Assembly: GCA_021234155.1 (NCBI GenBank)
Contig: JAJEKV010000002.1
Coordinates: forward strand, 12,388,725-12,452,724
Source: Isoetes taiwanensis
Lineage: Eukaryota > Streptophyta > Lycopodiopsida > Isoetales > Isoetaceae
Direction: 5' to 3'
Length of the DNA stretch: 64,000 nucleotides
How positions within the stretch are numbered: position 1 is the stretch's first letter; each line of letters opens with the position of its first letter. A program made the position numbers and the translations under genes. Below are positions 49,372 to 60,640 of the stretch, piece after piece. A model generated the notes under the pieces. That model was not told where the DNA came from. It saw only the letters and a list, made by a program, of their open reading frames with translations, and did no database searches.

Positions 49372-52300
49372 TTGAATTTGGAATGGCGGGCAAATTTCCC
49401 AAGGAATATTTTTGTTTGGGAAAATGCGTACCTTTATTTTCTTTTTCCGAATTCTTCCAATGCAGCGAATTGGCCGGATCTTTTCGTTTGGCCATTGCAA
49501 GGAATGGAGCAATTGTTTGATCCAAACAATCTATTCTCCGGTTGCATAATCTTCAAGAGCCGTCCCACCAATTCAAGGAGCTATGTGGTGAAATTCGGCT
49601 TCCAAGATTGCTCACCACTTCAACAATCTTTTGTCTATGAGTTGAGCTCCATATACTCGGCCTATACAACAATCTTTTGTCTATGAATGCCCTGCTGGTA
49701 ATCAGCTCTTCAAAGATGCCATGGGAATTTTATTTTGGTTCTTGAATTTCGTTTCCTAATTTGCGAGAAGAAGTGGAGGATACAAACGTTCCTACATATG
49801 ATGATACTTGTGTTGATTATGTACATGACATCCAAAATCAGCACATCGCGGGACTCGATTGGAAGCGGTACATTCTTTCATGTGCGGTTTTTAAGCGCCT
49901 GTTTTTATGTAGTGCTTAATTTATTTCATATGTAGTGCTTTATTCCGAAAAGTATTGTTTACTATTTGCGTAATATGAAACAGATTAGGCGGTACATTCT
50001 TTCATGTGCGGTTTTTAAGCAATCTGTTTTATGTAGTGCTTAATTTATTTCATATGTAGTGTTTCATTCTCAGTATTGTTTACTATTTGCAGAATATGAA
50101 ACACAGATAGAAGATAGTTTGTTACTCTACAGGAAAATCAGTGCAGAAAAGAGAAGGCAGCAGAGAGCAAGAAAGAGAGCAAGGGAAGCCGAATTGAAGG
50201 AAGAGGACAAAGAATTTGAAGAGAATGTTTTCAAGAAGAGAAGAAAACAATAAGCTGTCGAGGTTGATTTGGAGACCATGCTAATGAGGTATGTCATAAA
50301 GTTTCAAAGAATGAGAGGAAAGAAGTTCTTCAAGGTCTTTGCTAAGTTCTTTGCTTTAATTTGAAATGTTAAAATTGAAAGAAGTAGACACAATGAGAAA
50401 GATAGTTAACAACCTCAAGAATTCTCTTGCAAACCATAAGCATGCCAGATCTCCATCGATGTACTTACAAAGAAGGACCTCACCCATGGTATATCTTTGT
50501 TGTCCTAGGCACTAATTGTTTGGGAACTTCCAAGTGCTTAAACTTGAATAGAAGATATGTGACAATGTGATTCAGAGGAGAAAAAACAGAAATTGGTGAT
50601 GGCCCATGGTCAATGTTCAAAAAGAAAACCGGATCGATAAACTAAAGTAAAAAAAAGAAATTAGTAATTGATTTTTTGGACTCATCGGACTGAAAGTGTC
50701 ACCATGCAAGAAACATGTTATTAAGATTAGGCTTGGCAAAGGAAAGAAGATAATGCATGCTCTACACTTCTTGGAAGAAACCGAGGTTGGTTTTTTTTTC
50801 TTTTAAGTTTATAATTCATTTGTTTACAATACTAATGTGCTTGTTACTTTTAATGCGGTGTTTTTTTTTATGCTAGTTTTTTAAAAAGAATATCCAAAAT
50901 TGAAGTTTCATTCTCACTTTTTCGTAATGAAACCTCCATTTGTTTGAAAAGTAAAGGGACAGGGGAGACTTGTTGTTGTGTGTATCATATGAGACTAGAT
51001 TATGTTAGACAAGCACTAAACAAGATTAGGTTGGATACAAAGATTCATGGTCTTTGATTGTAGTTGTACTTGTTACATTTTTTGGTCTTTGGAGCAAAGT
51101 GTGAAGCTAATACTAAGACCTACAAATCTTCAAGTGATTTGTGGAGGTCAATTGTATGTTCCAAGGACATTGCGGATGAGTGGTATACTCATAATTGCAT
51201 GTTGCTGGAAATGCACTTGCTTGTGGCCCATCTAAGTTACCTATGTGTCCAAAAGAATTAAGCAAGACTGAGGGGCATTTAGTAGATTGGAAAACTTTTG
51301 ATAGGGTGGGTGATGTACATTTCCTTTTACGATTTTGTGATTTATTAAACTAATCATTGCTTTGCTTTTAGGTTTATGAATCAGCAAAAGAACACGATGG
51401 CAAAGGTGGGACAAAGGTGGTTCCAAAGCACATTGTTGCCAGAAGCTGGTATACAAGGCAATTCAACAGCAGATGTGATGTCATATGCTAAAAATATTTT
51501 AACTGAATTCATTCCCCATAATTATGAGGCTAGATGGCGAGGCAAAACAATTAGGAGATTGTTTAGGCACTTTCCTCGAAAACACGGTGGTATCTGTCAT
51601 TGATTTATTTGAAAACTATACCTTCAAGATACAACAAAAATCCAAAGCTTACATTGGAGAAAATGACCAATGCACAATACTTGTGCACATCACTTATAGG
51701 CATGCAAGCTGCAAAAGAGGTGGAGGATAATTCATTATGCAAAGGTGATAGGAATATCATCAAGGAGACACACTTTTACATTTAGGATGATAGGGAGCAT
51801 GACACCTTGTTTGTCCAACAACATCTTAACAAGCATGCCGATTACTTGGCCAACAAGGAAGTCAAATACAACAACCATATAATGTGGTCGATGGCTGCTC
51901 ATCTCGGTTCAAGGGTGCAAGAAATTTCTATTTTCTTGGTAGATTTTATAAGGTATCGGGCATTCCAATTCTTTGGAACTACTTTGCATCATATCATGGA
52001 AAAGGTAAATTCCAATGTCTCATTAATTTGGAATGCATAACATTAAAGATAGTTGTTTGTTACCTTGGGGAGCATGATGGGGCATGGGATGCCCCAAGAG
52101 AGCACTCACCCGTGAAATGTTGAAAAGAAATTCCAAACCTTTAAGAAATGCCCGGGCGTTGTTCAAGTGCACGGAGGGGTAAAAGCATGCTTCTGATTGT
52201 ACCACTTTTTGGAACCCTCAAAAGTACCTACACCGGTACTTTTTAAAACTCGGTACTTTTGTTTTCTCTTTCCATTAAAATCAATCGAAAAATTTTTAAT

Positions 52301-53290
52301 TGAAGGTCAATAACATGTCAATATATAGTACTAGAGGATAACAATACTATTAGAGACTAATATAAATGAATTAACTCTCAAACTTATTATTTATTGCAGC
52401 ATTTATGCAAGTTCCCAGTACCCAGTGCTGGGTACTTTTCTGGGTAGTTTCGCACTCCCTAAAAAGTACTTTAGATGGTACACCCTAGCATGCTTTCACC
52501 CGGAGCACTTCAAAGATTCTGACAAACATAGGTACTGCATATGTTAATGAAGACCGGCCGTTTTCTTTGCCGATCTTTGTACCCATCGCTATACCACTCT
52601 TTTGTGGTAAACATTACTAACTGTAACAAACTATTAATTGTTTTTAGGTACTTTTGGGAGATAAAGATTGATGAAGTAAGCAGAGTTGAGCAGTTTGACT
52701 GTGCTACTTTATCAGGGTCTAGTAAATTCCATAGCATCGGGCGGTAAACTCAAGGATGCTACTCAAGTTGCACACATATGAATTACTCGTGCTTTTGTCA
52801 TGATTGTTGGTTGGGTAAATACAAGTAAGTGCATAAACAAAGATAGAATAGGTACACGGACTTTTTAATTAAGACCGAGGGGATTCAAGATGATCTCGCA
52901 CTTGTGGATGGGCCGGTCTATGAGGGGGGATCTTTGAGTGGAAATCGATATTATTGATGTAGGGGAGAACTGCGTTGGTTTGCTCAAGCAGATAACAAAG
53001 AGAAGGTTGACTTCTACATCTTAAAGTGCACTATACCTAAGCATGTTGTAGAGAAGGCCTACAAAGACCCATGGGGCCAAAAATTTGGGAGGGGAAGTAG
53101 TTTGTAGACGTGCAAGTTTTATAAGCGGTAGGGAGACAACAAATATGAGCTGCTTGAATATGAGCGAGGCCAGGGTGTTTATAGCCACTGGTTGTTTCAT
53201 GCAATTTTGAAATGAAAGATGTGGGATGTAATATGTTTGAATTGGAAGGCGATGTCCATGAAAACATACTTGAAAGTTTGCAGACTTGCT
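49372..53290 (+). pseudogene. DDE transposase-like gene (D-F-ENY / DG-x-QFK / HGKG-xDG type), broken
   Basis: The plus strand encodes, in order, a possible small beta domain (SYVVKFGFQDCSP, about 49570-49610), then VPTYDDTCVDYVHDIQNQHI (49790-49850) and a basic coiled coil (50093-50253). A Cys-bearing block ACGPSKLPMCPKELSKTEGH (about 51210-51275) comes next, then VYESAKEHDGKGGTKVVPKH (from about 51373). The catalytic-type triplet follows: VIDLFENYTF (Asp codon 51602-51604), DGCSSRFKGARNFYFLGRFY (Asp codon 51890-51892) and NYFASYHGKG|EHDGA across a GT-AG intron (donor 52005, Asp codon about 52076). LTREMLKRNSKPLRNARALF follows. A C-terminal block with KCTIPKHVVEKAYKDPWGQK ends near 53290. I know the same triplet from uncharacterised repetitive proteins in animals and plants but not a family name. 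Several frameshifts and stops (for example TAA at 50251, a one-base loss before DG at 51890) make it a pseudogene. Confidence 0.7.
49868..50110. repeat. 124-bp tandem duplication across an intron/exon boundary
   Basis: GGTACATTCTTTCATGTGCG occurs at 49868 and again at 49992. Each unit runs through ATGTAGTGCTTAATTTATTT and ends in ACTATTTGC(A/G)GAATATGAAACA or its variant. The unit therefore contains an intron and the start of the next exon of the transposase-like gene. Only the second copy keeps a clean AG acceptor. Confidence 0.9.
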
Positions 53291-53339
53291 CACATATATT
53301 AGCACAATGTGATGTTGCTAGCAAAGCAGCAATCCAGCG

Positions 53340-53720
53340 AGACAAAACAACAGTAAGTCAACGAGGCAAGTCGGCCGGGAAAGTCAATGTACCAAGTCAG
53401 CCGGGTAAGTCAAATGAGACAAGTCGGCTGAGACAAAGTGGCGGGGCAAATCAGTAGCCAAGTCGTGAGCAAGATGGCAGACCAAGTCAACAACCAAGTC
53501 GGCCGGAACAAGTCAGCGGACAAGTCGCCAGACAAAGTGGCGGGGCAAATCCATTAGCCAAGTCGTGACGGGCAAGGTGGCAGCCAAGTCAACATGACCA
53601 AGTCAGCGAGACAAGTCGCCAGACAAGTCACAGACAAGATGGCATGCAAATCAGTAGCCAAGTCAACAGCCAAGTCATCAAGCAATATGGCAGCCAAGTC
53701 ATCCAAGTCTAAAATTACCA
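53340..53720. repeat. CAAGTCGGC/CAAGTCAAC minisatellite
   Basis: About 25 loose copies of a 10-14 base unit built on CAAGTC (variants GACAAGTCGCC, CCAAGTCAAC, GGCAAGTCGGCC) occur just after the end of the transposase-like gene. Higher-order repetition is visible: GACAAAGTGGCGGGGCAAAT appears twice. Confidence 0.9.
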
Positions 53721-53824
53721 AAAGATTAGACAAGTGACCAACTCAATTAACAAAAAAACCATACAATTGACAATTTCATTCCAAGAATTTCATTGACAAT
53801 TTAAACTTGTAAATGCCAAGAACA

Positions 53825-54090
53825 AAATAAAACCATTGGTTAATGCAAATGGGTTTAAACCGTTGGTTAATGTAAATGGGTTCAAACCATTGGTTAATAA
53901 AAACATTGGTTAATGCAAATGAGTTAATATCATTGGTTAATATCATTGGTTAATCAAAATAAAACCATTGGTTAATATCATTGGTTAATCAAAATAAAAC
54001 CATTGGTTAATATCATTGGTTAATCAAAATAAAACCATTGGTTAATGCAAATGGGTTTGGTTAATGCAAATGGGGTTGGTTAATTCTATG
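53825..54090. repeat. CCATTGGTTAAT minisatellite
   Basis: Over a dozen copies of ATTGGTTAAT occur, alternating with GCAAATGGG or CAAAATAAAACC. They form units of 12-35 bases with clear local amplification. Confidence 0.92.
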
Positions 54091-54099
54091 CTTATCTAA

Positions 54100-57000
54100 A
54101 TCTAATGGTCATCTTATATTATAATGTTTTAGCGCAAGTAATGGACCACGCCCTAGATCTAACGGCTTTTGTTCGTTTGGCCCATCCGACGGTCCACACA
54201 AAATTTCTTGCGGTCCGATGCCGTGGATGCGTAGCGTAGAAGATCTCAAATCTCTGGTGTTTTCCTTCGAGCCAGATGGATGGGGAGTAGCTCATGTCTG
54301 GTTGTTTCCTTTGCGGTTCTAGCTTGAAGTTACGCTGCCAGGTGGCGTCGCCTTGCCGAGAGGATTTTGGGATGGAAACTGCCACCGCTAGAATGGGTTT
54401 GGGCAAAGCGTAACAATATTTTCTGCAGCTCTTTGACCTTTGCCGCTATCCGGATGGGTATGCCGCATTGCCAAAGTCGCGGAGGTGAGGATCGATCAAA
54501 ATGTGTTAAGGTCCGGATTGTCGCTTCATGTAAAAAGTTCTTCAAACCCTAAAGCTCATGTATGGTACCTTCAACATTGATAAGCCGGATGATTCCGGAT
54601 CAGCAAATATTTTGTTCCATTTTACTTTGCAAGATTTTCTTAACCTTGACTAAGATTCAAAGCTGCTCCAAGAAGGCTTTTACTATGGATGCATTTGGAT
54701 TAAAAACCGTGGGACCTTCTTTCGGACAATGTAGCTCATCATTGCCATTGATCAATTCAAAAACTCCCTTATGCTAGAAGCAAGGGAGCTATGGATTAAG
54801 TTTTTGGCAATTTCGGTGGTATGCCATGGTAAAACCCGAGAATCGGTAATCGGACAACTTTATTATCTAAGTCTCCGCTGAATTTTGATCGCAACATAAG
54901 GGGACTGTGGCCATGGCTCAATGTTGCTTTGCAACTTTTCTTCATTGCTCAAGGTTCCTGCTGTAGGAAGTATTCTTTTTTTTCTTATTTTCTAAAAAGG
55001 CTTATTCGTTGTTTGACAGTTATTTCCTGCAGTATTAATAGGCATAAAGGTGCGGATTGCCTTCTACATGATGCAACTCATCATCGCCATTGATCAAATC
55101 AGAAACTCCCTTATGCTAGAAGCACCAAAGCTGTGAACTAAATTTTGTTGGTTTCAGTGGTATGCCATGGTAAAACCTGTAGAATTCAAAGATTTGGACA
55201 ACATTACTATCTTAGATCACGCTAAACTTTGATCCGCAACCATATGAGACTGTTGCCATGGCTTAGTGTTGCGACTTTTCTCTATCATTGCTTGCTACAA
55301 ATTTTTTACTCTATTTAGATGCCCGATCAAGCTCTTCTCCTGAGGATTGATGGAAGACATAGAAAGAAGACCTCATTCAAGTTGTCAGATCCAATATTTC
55401 ATTCATCTCCTAAGGGAAATGAATTATGAATGGGCAGGTAGAGTATTTCAGTTCATGTTCATAAGGATGTTTTTCTTATGCATGGTCCCGGACCAGGGCA
55501 AATGTTCAAGATGACAGTGCTTGGAGGCTATCCATTCTTTTTCCAAAGTTGCAGGGCGAAAAAAAAGCCATATATGCAGGACATGCTTTGGAGAGGGCCA
55601 CGCACCATATTAAGGAAATGAACATATTGCTTTTTGTCTCTATTCTATATCATAGCGACTAAGAATCTTCTAAGCTTATATCGTGTAATGTCGACTTTTG
55701 TTATGCATATCATAATAGTGGTGAGATGCAAACATATTCTTTTCTCATGCTTGCAATTTTTACATTTTTAAGCGGCAGCATTTTTCAATTGGTTGAAGCT
55801 AATTATTTAATCACATTCTCTAGGTTTGCTTAACATAATTACATTGTTAGCTCATTGAATTGCAGGTTTGGACACAAGTTTTTTTGCTAAATTAGTCATA
55901 CATCAAAGCTTACCATTGTGCATGTTAATATCTTAATTGCATATTGCATGATAGTTTTTGAAAAAGTGCATATGGTGTCTGTCCTTCCTACACATGATTT
56001 TACAAGGCTTCAGATCAAAATGGATTCTCGCTTTGCAAATAAGTGGTGCATGTAGTGCAAAAATCACGGGTTATGTAGTGCATTCCGGATTACGGTGGCT
56101 GGCTATTGTGTTCTATGCTATCTTTATTCATATTTTAAAATGGTCTGCCAATGATATGCTCATTGTAGACAATAACAGGAAGAGAAGCGGACAAAATAAC
56201 AGGAAAGGCCATCACAAATCATTGAGGAAGCAAATGATTACAAAAGCAGGTTCTATACTCTAAGAGAAAGGACATGGCGGATTTTTCTGATTGGTTGTGT
56301 GCCAGGTTTCTCCCTGGGCTTGCTCTTGGTATTTAATTCCATATTTTATTTTGCATTTGCAGTCTTACCCTTTTGTTAAATTGTGGGTTTATGATTGTTA
56401 TTCATGTGCAATAAATTCGGAAACTACATCCCATGCTCTAGCATATGTATTATGAAATTTCATGAAGATCGTATTCTAAGAGATGTTTGTTTAGATCAAT
56501 GTTGTATATATGCCATGTAAAACTCTTTCAAGCCTCCATATGGAATAGCTGATACATATATCTCATTCAACAAATTCTTAACATAGCAATGACATTGGAA
56601 TTTAGGTCCAAATTGCAAGGATCTTAATGCTATAGTGATCGAAGGATCCAAATTCACGAGTCTTTGTCAACAACCTAGATTTATGTCCTTTTTCCCTTCT
56701 AATCAAAACATCAACCTTATGGTCATGAGTTGACGCGAGAACACCATCTAACAACGTGAGGCAAATGCAAGAGATAAAGCGAAACAAAAGAAAAGGAACA
56801 AATTTAAAAACTGGAAGGGTTTTTAGAAAGAAAATAAAAGGTGTAAACTCAATCTAAGGACACCTCCAATGCATTATGAATTTGCATTAACAAACATAGA
56901 AGACATTAAGAAACCTTCCCAATGCATCAAGCTATTCTAGGCCCAAGGACACAAATGCAGAATCTTCTAAGAGAGCGATGAATTGGAAAGCAAGCTAGAC

Positions 57001-57420
57001 ATTGAATGAAAGGATAATGCATGAGCGACGAGCCAACACCTTAGTATCACTGTTGCCCTTATCATTTACAGGCCCACAGCTTATGCCCAGCAACGCTGGG
57101 CACTGTTACTAGTCTAAGTCTATGATTATCCACTTCAATGGTTAAAATTCAATGGTATCAGAATCGATCCAATGGTCTTAAATTTAATTTTCAGCCTAAT
57201 CATCTCACATAACATCAACAAGGTGGATATATAAATATATTGATTCAGTAACCCGTATACAAAATTGAACCAAGTACAAAATTGGAGGATGCTTAGCAGA
57301 CAAAATTGCATCGCATCTTCAATAACTTAAATCACTTCATAAGTATGATAGCATATTAGAAGATTAGAAGTTCCAGTAGTCAGAAGATACAACTTAATTT
57401 TTTTCTTTTTAAACCTTTTG
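54100..57420. other. Stretch without recognisable genes
   Basis: 54120-54560 is GC-richer, with minus-strand frames (IPKSSRQGDATWQRNFKLEP) that match nothing. The rest is AT-rich, with the duplication at 54700-55305. The string CAGCAACGCTGGGCACTGTTACTAG near 57085, seen here in part, resembles strings near 4790 and 19125 and may mark the end of a dispersed repeat. Confidence 0.45.
54700..55305. repeat. Direct duplication of about 265 bp, 342 bp apart
   Basis: AACTCCCTTATGCTAGAAGC occurs at 54762 and about 55104. The sequence on both sides (TTGATCAA, GTGGTATGCCATGGTAAAAC, TTTGATC, GCCATGGCT) aligns over 54700-54965 and 55042-55305. Neither copy has a convincing reading frame. Confidence 0.8.
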
Positions 57421-59560
57421 CGGCATATATAACTCGCAAGAGTCGGTCCATTTTCCTCCTCGTTATGCGAGAAGAAATAACATCTTCCTTTTGGACAATG
57501 TCGTTGCTTTTAACTGATATAAAAAAGGAAACACATCAGAAAACATAATCAAACAATAATAGGACGATATTGGAATCAGCAACCACACATTCTCTCACTT
57601 ACCAATGTTCAACATTTCAGCACCAGCATCATGAACATCAGCTCCATCATGAACATCAGCAACATGAACATCAGCACCAGGCAAATCCTTCATCAGGTTT
57701 CTTGGCATAATTGATGGCTCCCCAACTCCTTAAGGTCTACTGCTACTGAAACAACTTTAAAGAGAAAGATTTAAAGTTAGCAGCCTAACTATCTAAGTAA
57801 TGAAGGTCAAACATACAATACCTTTGGATTTGCTCTTGAGTGGATCGCCAAAAGCTTCTTCACCTTCATCACACACATAGTCCATCCATTAAGAATTGCA
57901 TGTTGATGTCTTTTCACGGTGAAGAAGAACAAACAAGATCAACATCATATGAGACAAGAATAGCATCACAATATGAAAACACTCACCTTTATTTACTAGA
58001 TGTTTGGGAGACTTTTGGGCTCTGCTTAGCTTCATCTCAGCATGTCATAGTCGGTTAGAATCCAAAGACTCAATAAGCACAAAGTCAATAAGCACAAACT
58101 TACTCTCAAGTATTTTCTTTCTTGCACTCCTCGTCATGCGTTTCTTCATTGTCCTCTCGAGGCACACTATCATGTCGAGCTGCTACCTTCTTCATCAATT
58201 ACAAATTTTTTTTTTTGGATCTTACCACTCTTGGGTTCATCGGGCCGTTTCTTCCACGGACTCTTGCTCATCATGGCTAGCATCATCCTCATGAGCACTT
58301 GTCCGATCACTCATAAGCCCAAGCTCAACCAAAAGTGCATAAGGCGATTCATCACAACCCGCACCTAAACCTTTGCATGCTATCCAAAGACGGGCGAAAA
58401 GCAAGCTAAGTGCCACTTATGGCTGCACTTCAATTTGAACATGCATGGTGTATTCATCACTAAAATCAAGGCCACACAAGACACAAGCTTGAGTAGTAGA
58501 AGATAGAGGAAAGTTATAAATACCCATGTTGATGTTGATGGCCGAAATTTCTTATTATTCTCAGTAGCCACGAAATTTGAGTTGCTTTTGAATGCCACTT
58601 TTCAATACTTACATCAAATTTTGCTATATCTCGTTTGATTGAAACCTCATCAACCAAAGAGTTGTACTTGCCCTTATCCATGCTCAGCAGTCTTTGAGAA
58701 GACCCTTTAACAAGTCCTCCTCGTCTTCAAATGTGTTATTTGTCTTCCGATATTGGCATCATCGCAAAATCTCATTTCAAGTCACATCGAATTTGTATTT
58801 CTACGCAGCGAGAATACGCTGTCTTTTGCACACAACTTCGAAGCGCCGGTACGCCTTCCATCCTCGGCACCTCTTCTTCAACTTTGATTAGCTTTGTTCA
58901 CGGCCTCACCCTTCATTTCCACGAGCTTTCTTGCAGGGCCATCACAATCGAATGTTCTTCTCAAAAGTATTGGTGAGGTTTTCCTTGACCTTTTCTTCAC
59001 GGAATCCCTGTGCGAGTCTGCAGCAAAAGAAGCCCAGTTCACTAAAAACTCCTTTGGGTTTGCAAGAGCCTTGTTGGTGTCTTTGCCATCGAAAGCTCTT
59101 GCAAATTGAGTTCGAACCGTGATTAACCCGATTTTTTTCGGTATACCTTGTTAATCGATCTGTCAATTCAGCCACGAAAACGGGTTGGGCGTCCTTGATC
59201 TTCATTTTCCCACATTCAAGGGGACACTTCCAAACTCTGTAACCATTCATTTTCGAAACATCTTAGGCTTCAACCGCTTGGGCTTCTTTCCCCACCGAAG
59301 GGCGGACCACGACAAGTAGCGAATTCATGCCCTCAATCCTAGCAACCGCAGAATCGCAAATAAAATGGAAAAGCTTTAAATTCAATCTCTGTAATAAATC
59401 AGAGCGAAAAACCTCAACATTGTTACCTGTTTCGAAGCTGGCTCCATCGTTTGAATTAGACGGAACGAAAAAGAGCTTGAAGAGTGAAAAAGAGCTTCAA
59501 AGGCGCCTTTTTTACAGAGCCAAAGAGTTTGAAGTTTCGAAAAATTTGGGAAGCTTGGGA
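57420..59560 (-). pseudogene. Unrecognised minus-strand gene, broken
   Basis: Reading down from about 59450, there is a plausible ATG start (MEPASKQ) followed by GTAACA, which could be a donor. After a gap come ARIEGMNSLLVVVRPSVGKK, then KCPLECGKMKIKDAQP, FVAELTDRLTRYTEKNRVNH and NSICKSF. The next frame continues with KDTNKALANPKEFLVNWASF. Further fragments run to about 57600, with acidic Ser-rich and GEEGSSST-like stretches. I recognise no domain. Being broken, repetitive in style and head-to-head with the DUF8039/DUF7869-like gene at 62228, it may be a mobile-element gene. Confidence 0.3.
57605..57690. repeat. CAGCACCATGAACAT microsatellite-like repeat
   Basis: Four to five imperfect units of CATCAGCACCATGAA or CATCAGCTCCATCATGAA occur. 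On the minus strand they would encode a short Asp/His/Met-rich repeat at the end of the unrecognised gene. Confidence 0.8.
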
Positions 59561-59849
59561 GGAATAGGACCCCAAATCATTTGGCGCGCATTCCGGAGCT
59601 CGTAAGCCCCCTTCATCATGACCCTCGCCAGACTTCATTACGCCCGTCGCCAGACTTCATTACACCCCACGGCCGGCTGTCTAAAAAAAAAAAAAAAAGC
59701 CGCCGATAAGGTGCTTACGACGTGCTGAGATTTCGCTTTTTTGTACATCACCAATAAAAAGTGACCCGTATTGACACTCATGGAAGCATTTGCATATGCA
59801 TTAGCTGTATTGACATGAATAGAGGACGCAAAACCCAGTAAGAAGCAAT

Positions 59850-60640
59850 CTACGTAGCAAATGGCGCATTGGTAGATCCGTCTCCATGGTGCATTGGTCG
59901 TATTGACACCATTGGCGCCATTGGCATTCGTAGCGTGTGTTCATCATGAGTGTAAATACACCCAAATGCACATGCAAATGGCGCCGCCATGGTGCCATTT
60001 GCATGTGCATACCAAACAGATTGGTGTTCTCCATGGTTGCCATTATAACCAGTTCATCTGCAAATGGCGCCGCGCCATTTGCTTGGTGGATTGCTTCTCA
60101 ATGGTGCATTGGGCGTATTGACACCAATTGAGAAGCAACCTACCAAGCAAATGGCCATTTGCATGTGCAGTATACCAAACATATTTTGGTGTTCTCCATG
60201 GGTGCCAATATAACTAGTTCATCTGCAAATGGCGCCATCTGCCTGGTAGAATGCTCTCCATGGGTGTCAATACGCCCAATGCACATGCAAATATGCCATT
60301 TGCTTGGTGGAACCCTTCCTATTGGGCTTCAGGTTGTCCATGGCTGTCAATAAGCCCAACAAGCTTATTGACACCCATGGATAACCAGAAGGCCAATAGG
60401 AAGCGATCCACCAAGCAAATGGCGCCATTTGCATGTGCATTGGGCATATTGACACCCATGGAGAACATTCTAACAGGCAAATGGCGCCATGGCACCATTT
60501 GCAGATGAACTGGTTATATTGGCACTCATGGTTAAAACATTTTCTCATTAGAAGAATTTTGAGCAATACTTAGGCAAATGGCGTCGTGCGCCATTTGCCA
60601 GAGAATAGACTCCCTCAAGTGAACTAACAGGCGGCGCAGT
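59850..60640. repeat. Array of GCAAATGGCGCCATTTGC palindromes
   Basis: About ten copies of a palindrome built on AAATGGCGCCATTT occur, near 59857, 59973, 60060, 60148, 60222, 60285, 60414, 60477 and 60573. Some have internal doublings such as GGCGCCGCGCC or GGCGCCATGGCACC. They are separated by shared strings (GCATGTGCATTGGGC, TTCTCCATGGGTG, CAGTTCATCTGC) that appear in both orientations, so the array is built from inverted units rather than head-to-tail ones. No coding function is seen. Confidence 0.92.
60189..60537. repeat. Inverted repeat of about 170-bp arms with no loop
   Basis: The left arm runs from GTTCTCCATGGGTGCCAATA to GTCAATAAGCCC, and the right arm from AAGCTTATTGACACCCATGG to TTGGCACTCATGG. 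They are reverse complements at about 90 per cent identity by eye, with the centre near 60360. A smaller hairpin of the same material has its centre near 60105 (arms about 60068-60100 and 60115-60150). Transcribed, the larger one would give a long double-stranded RNA stem. Confidence 0.88.
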
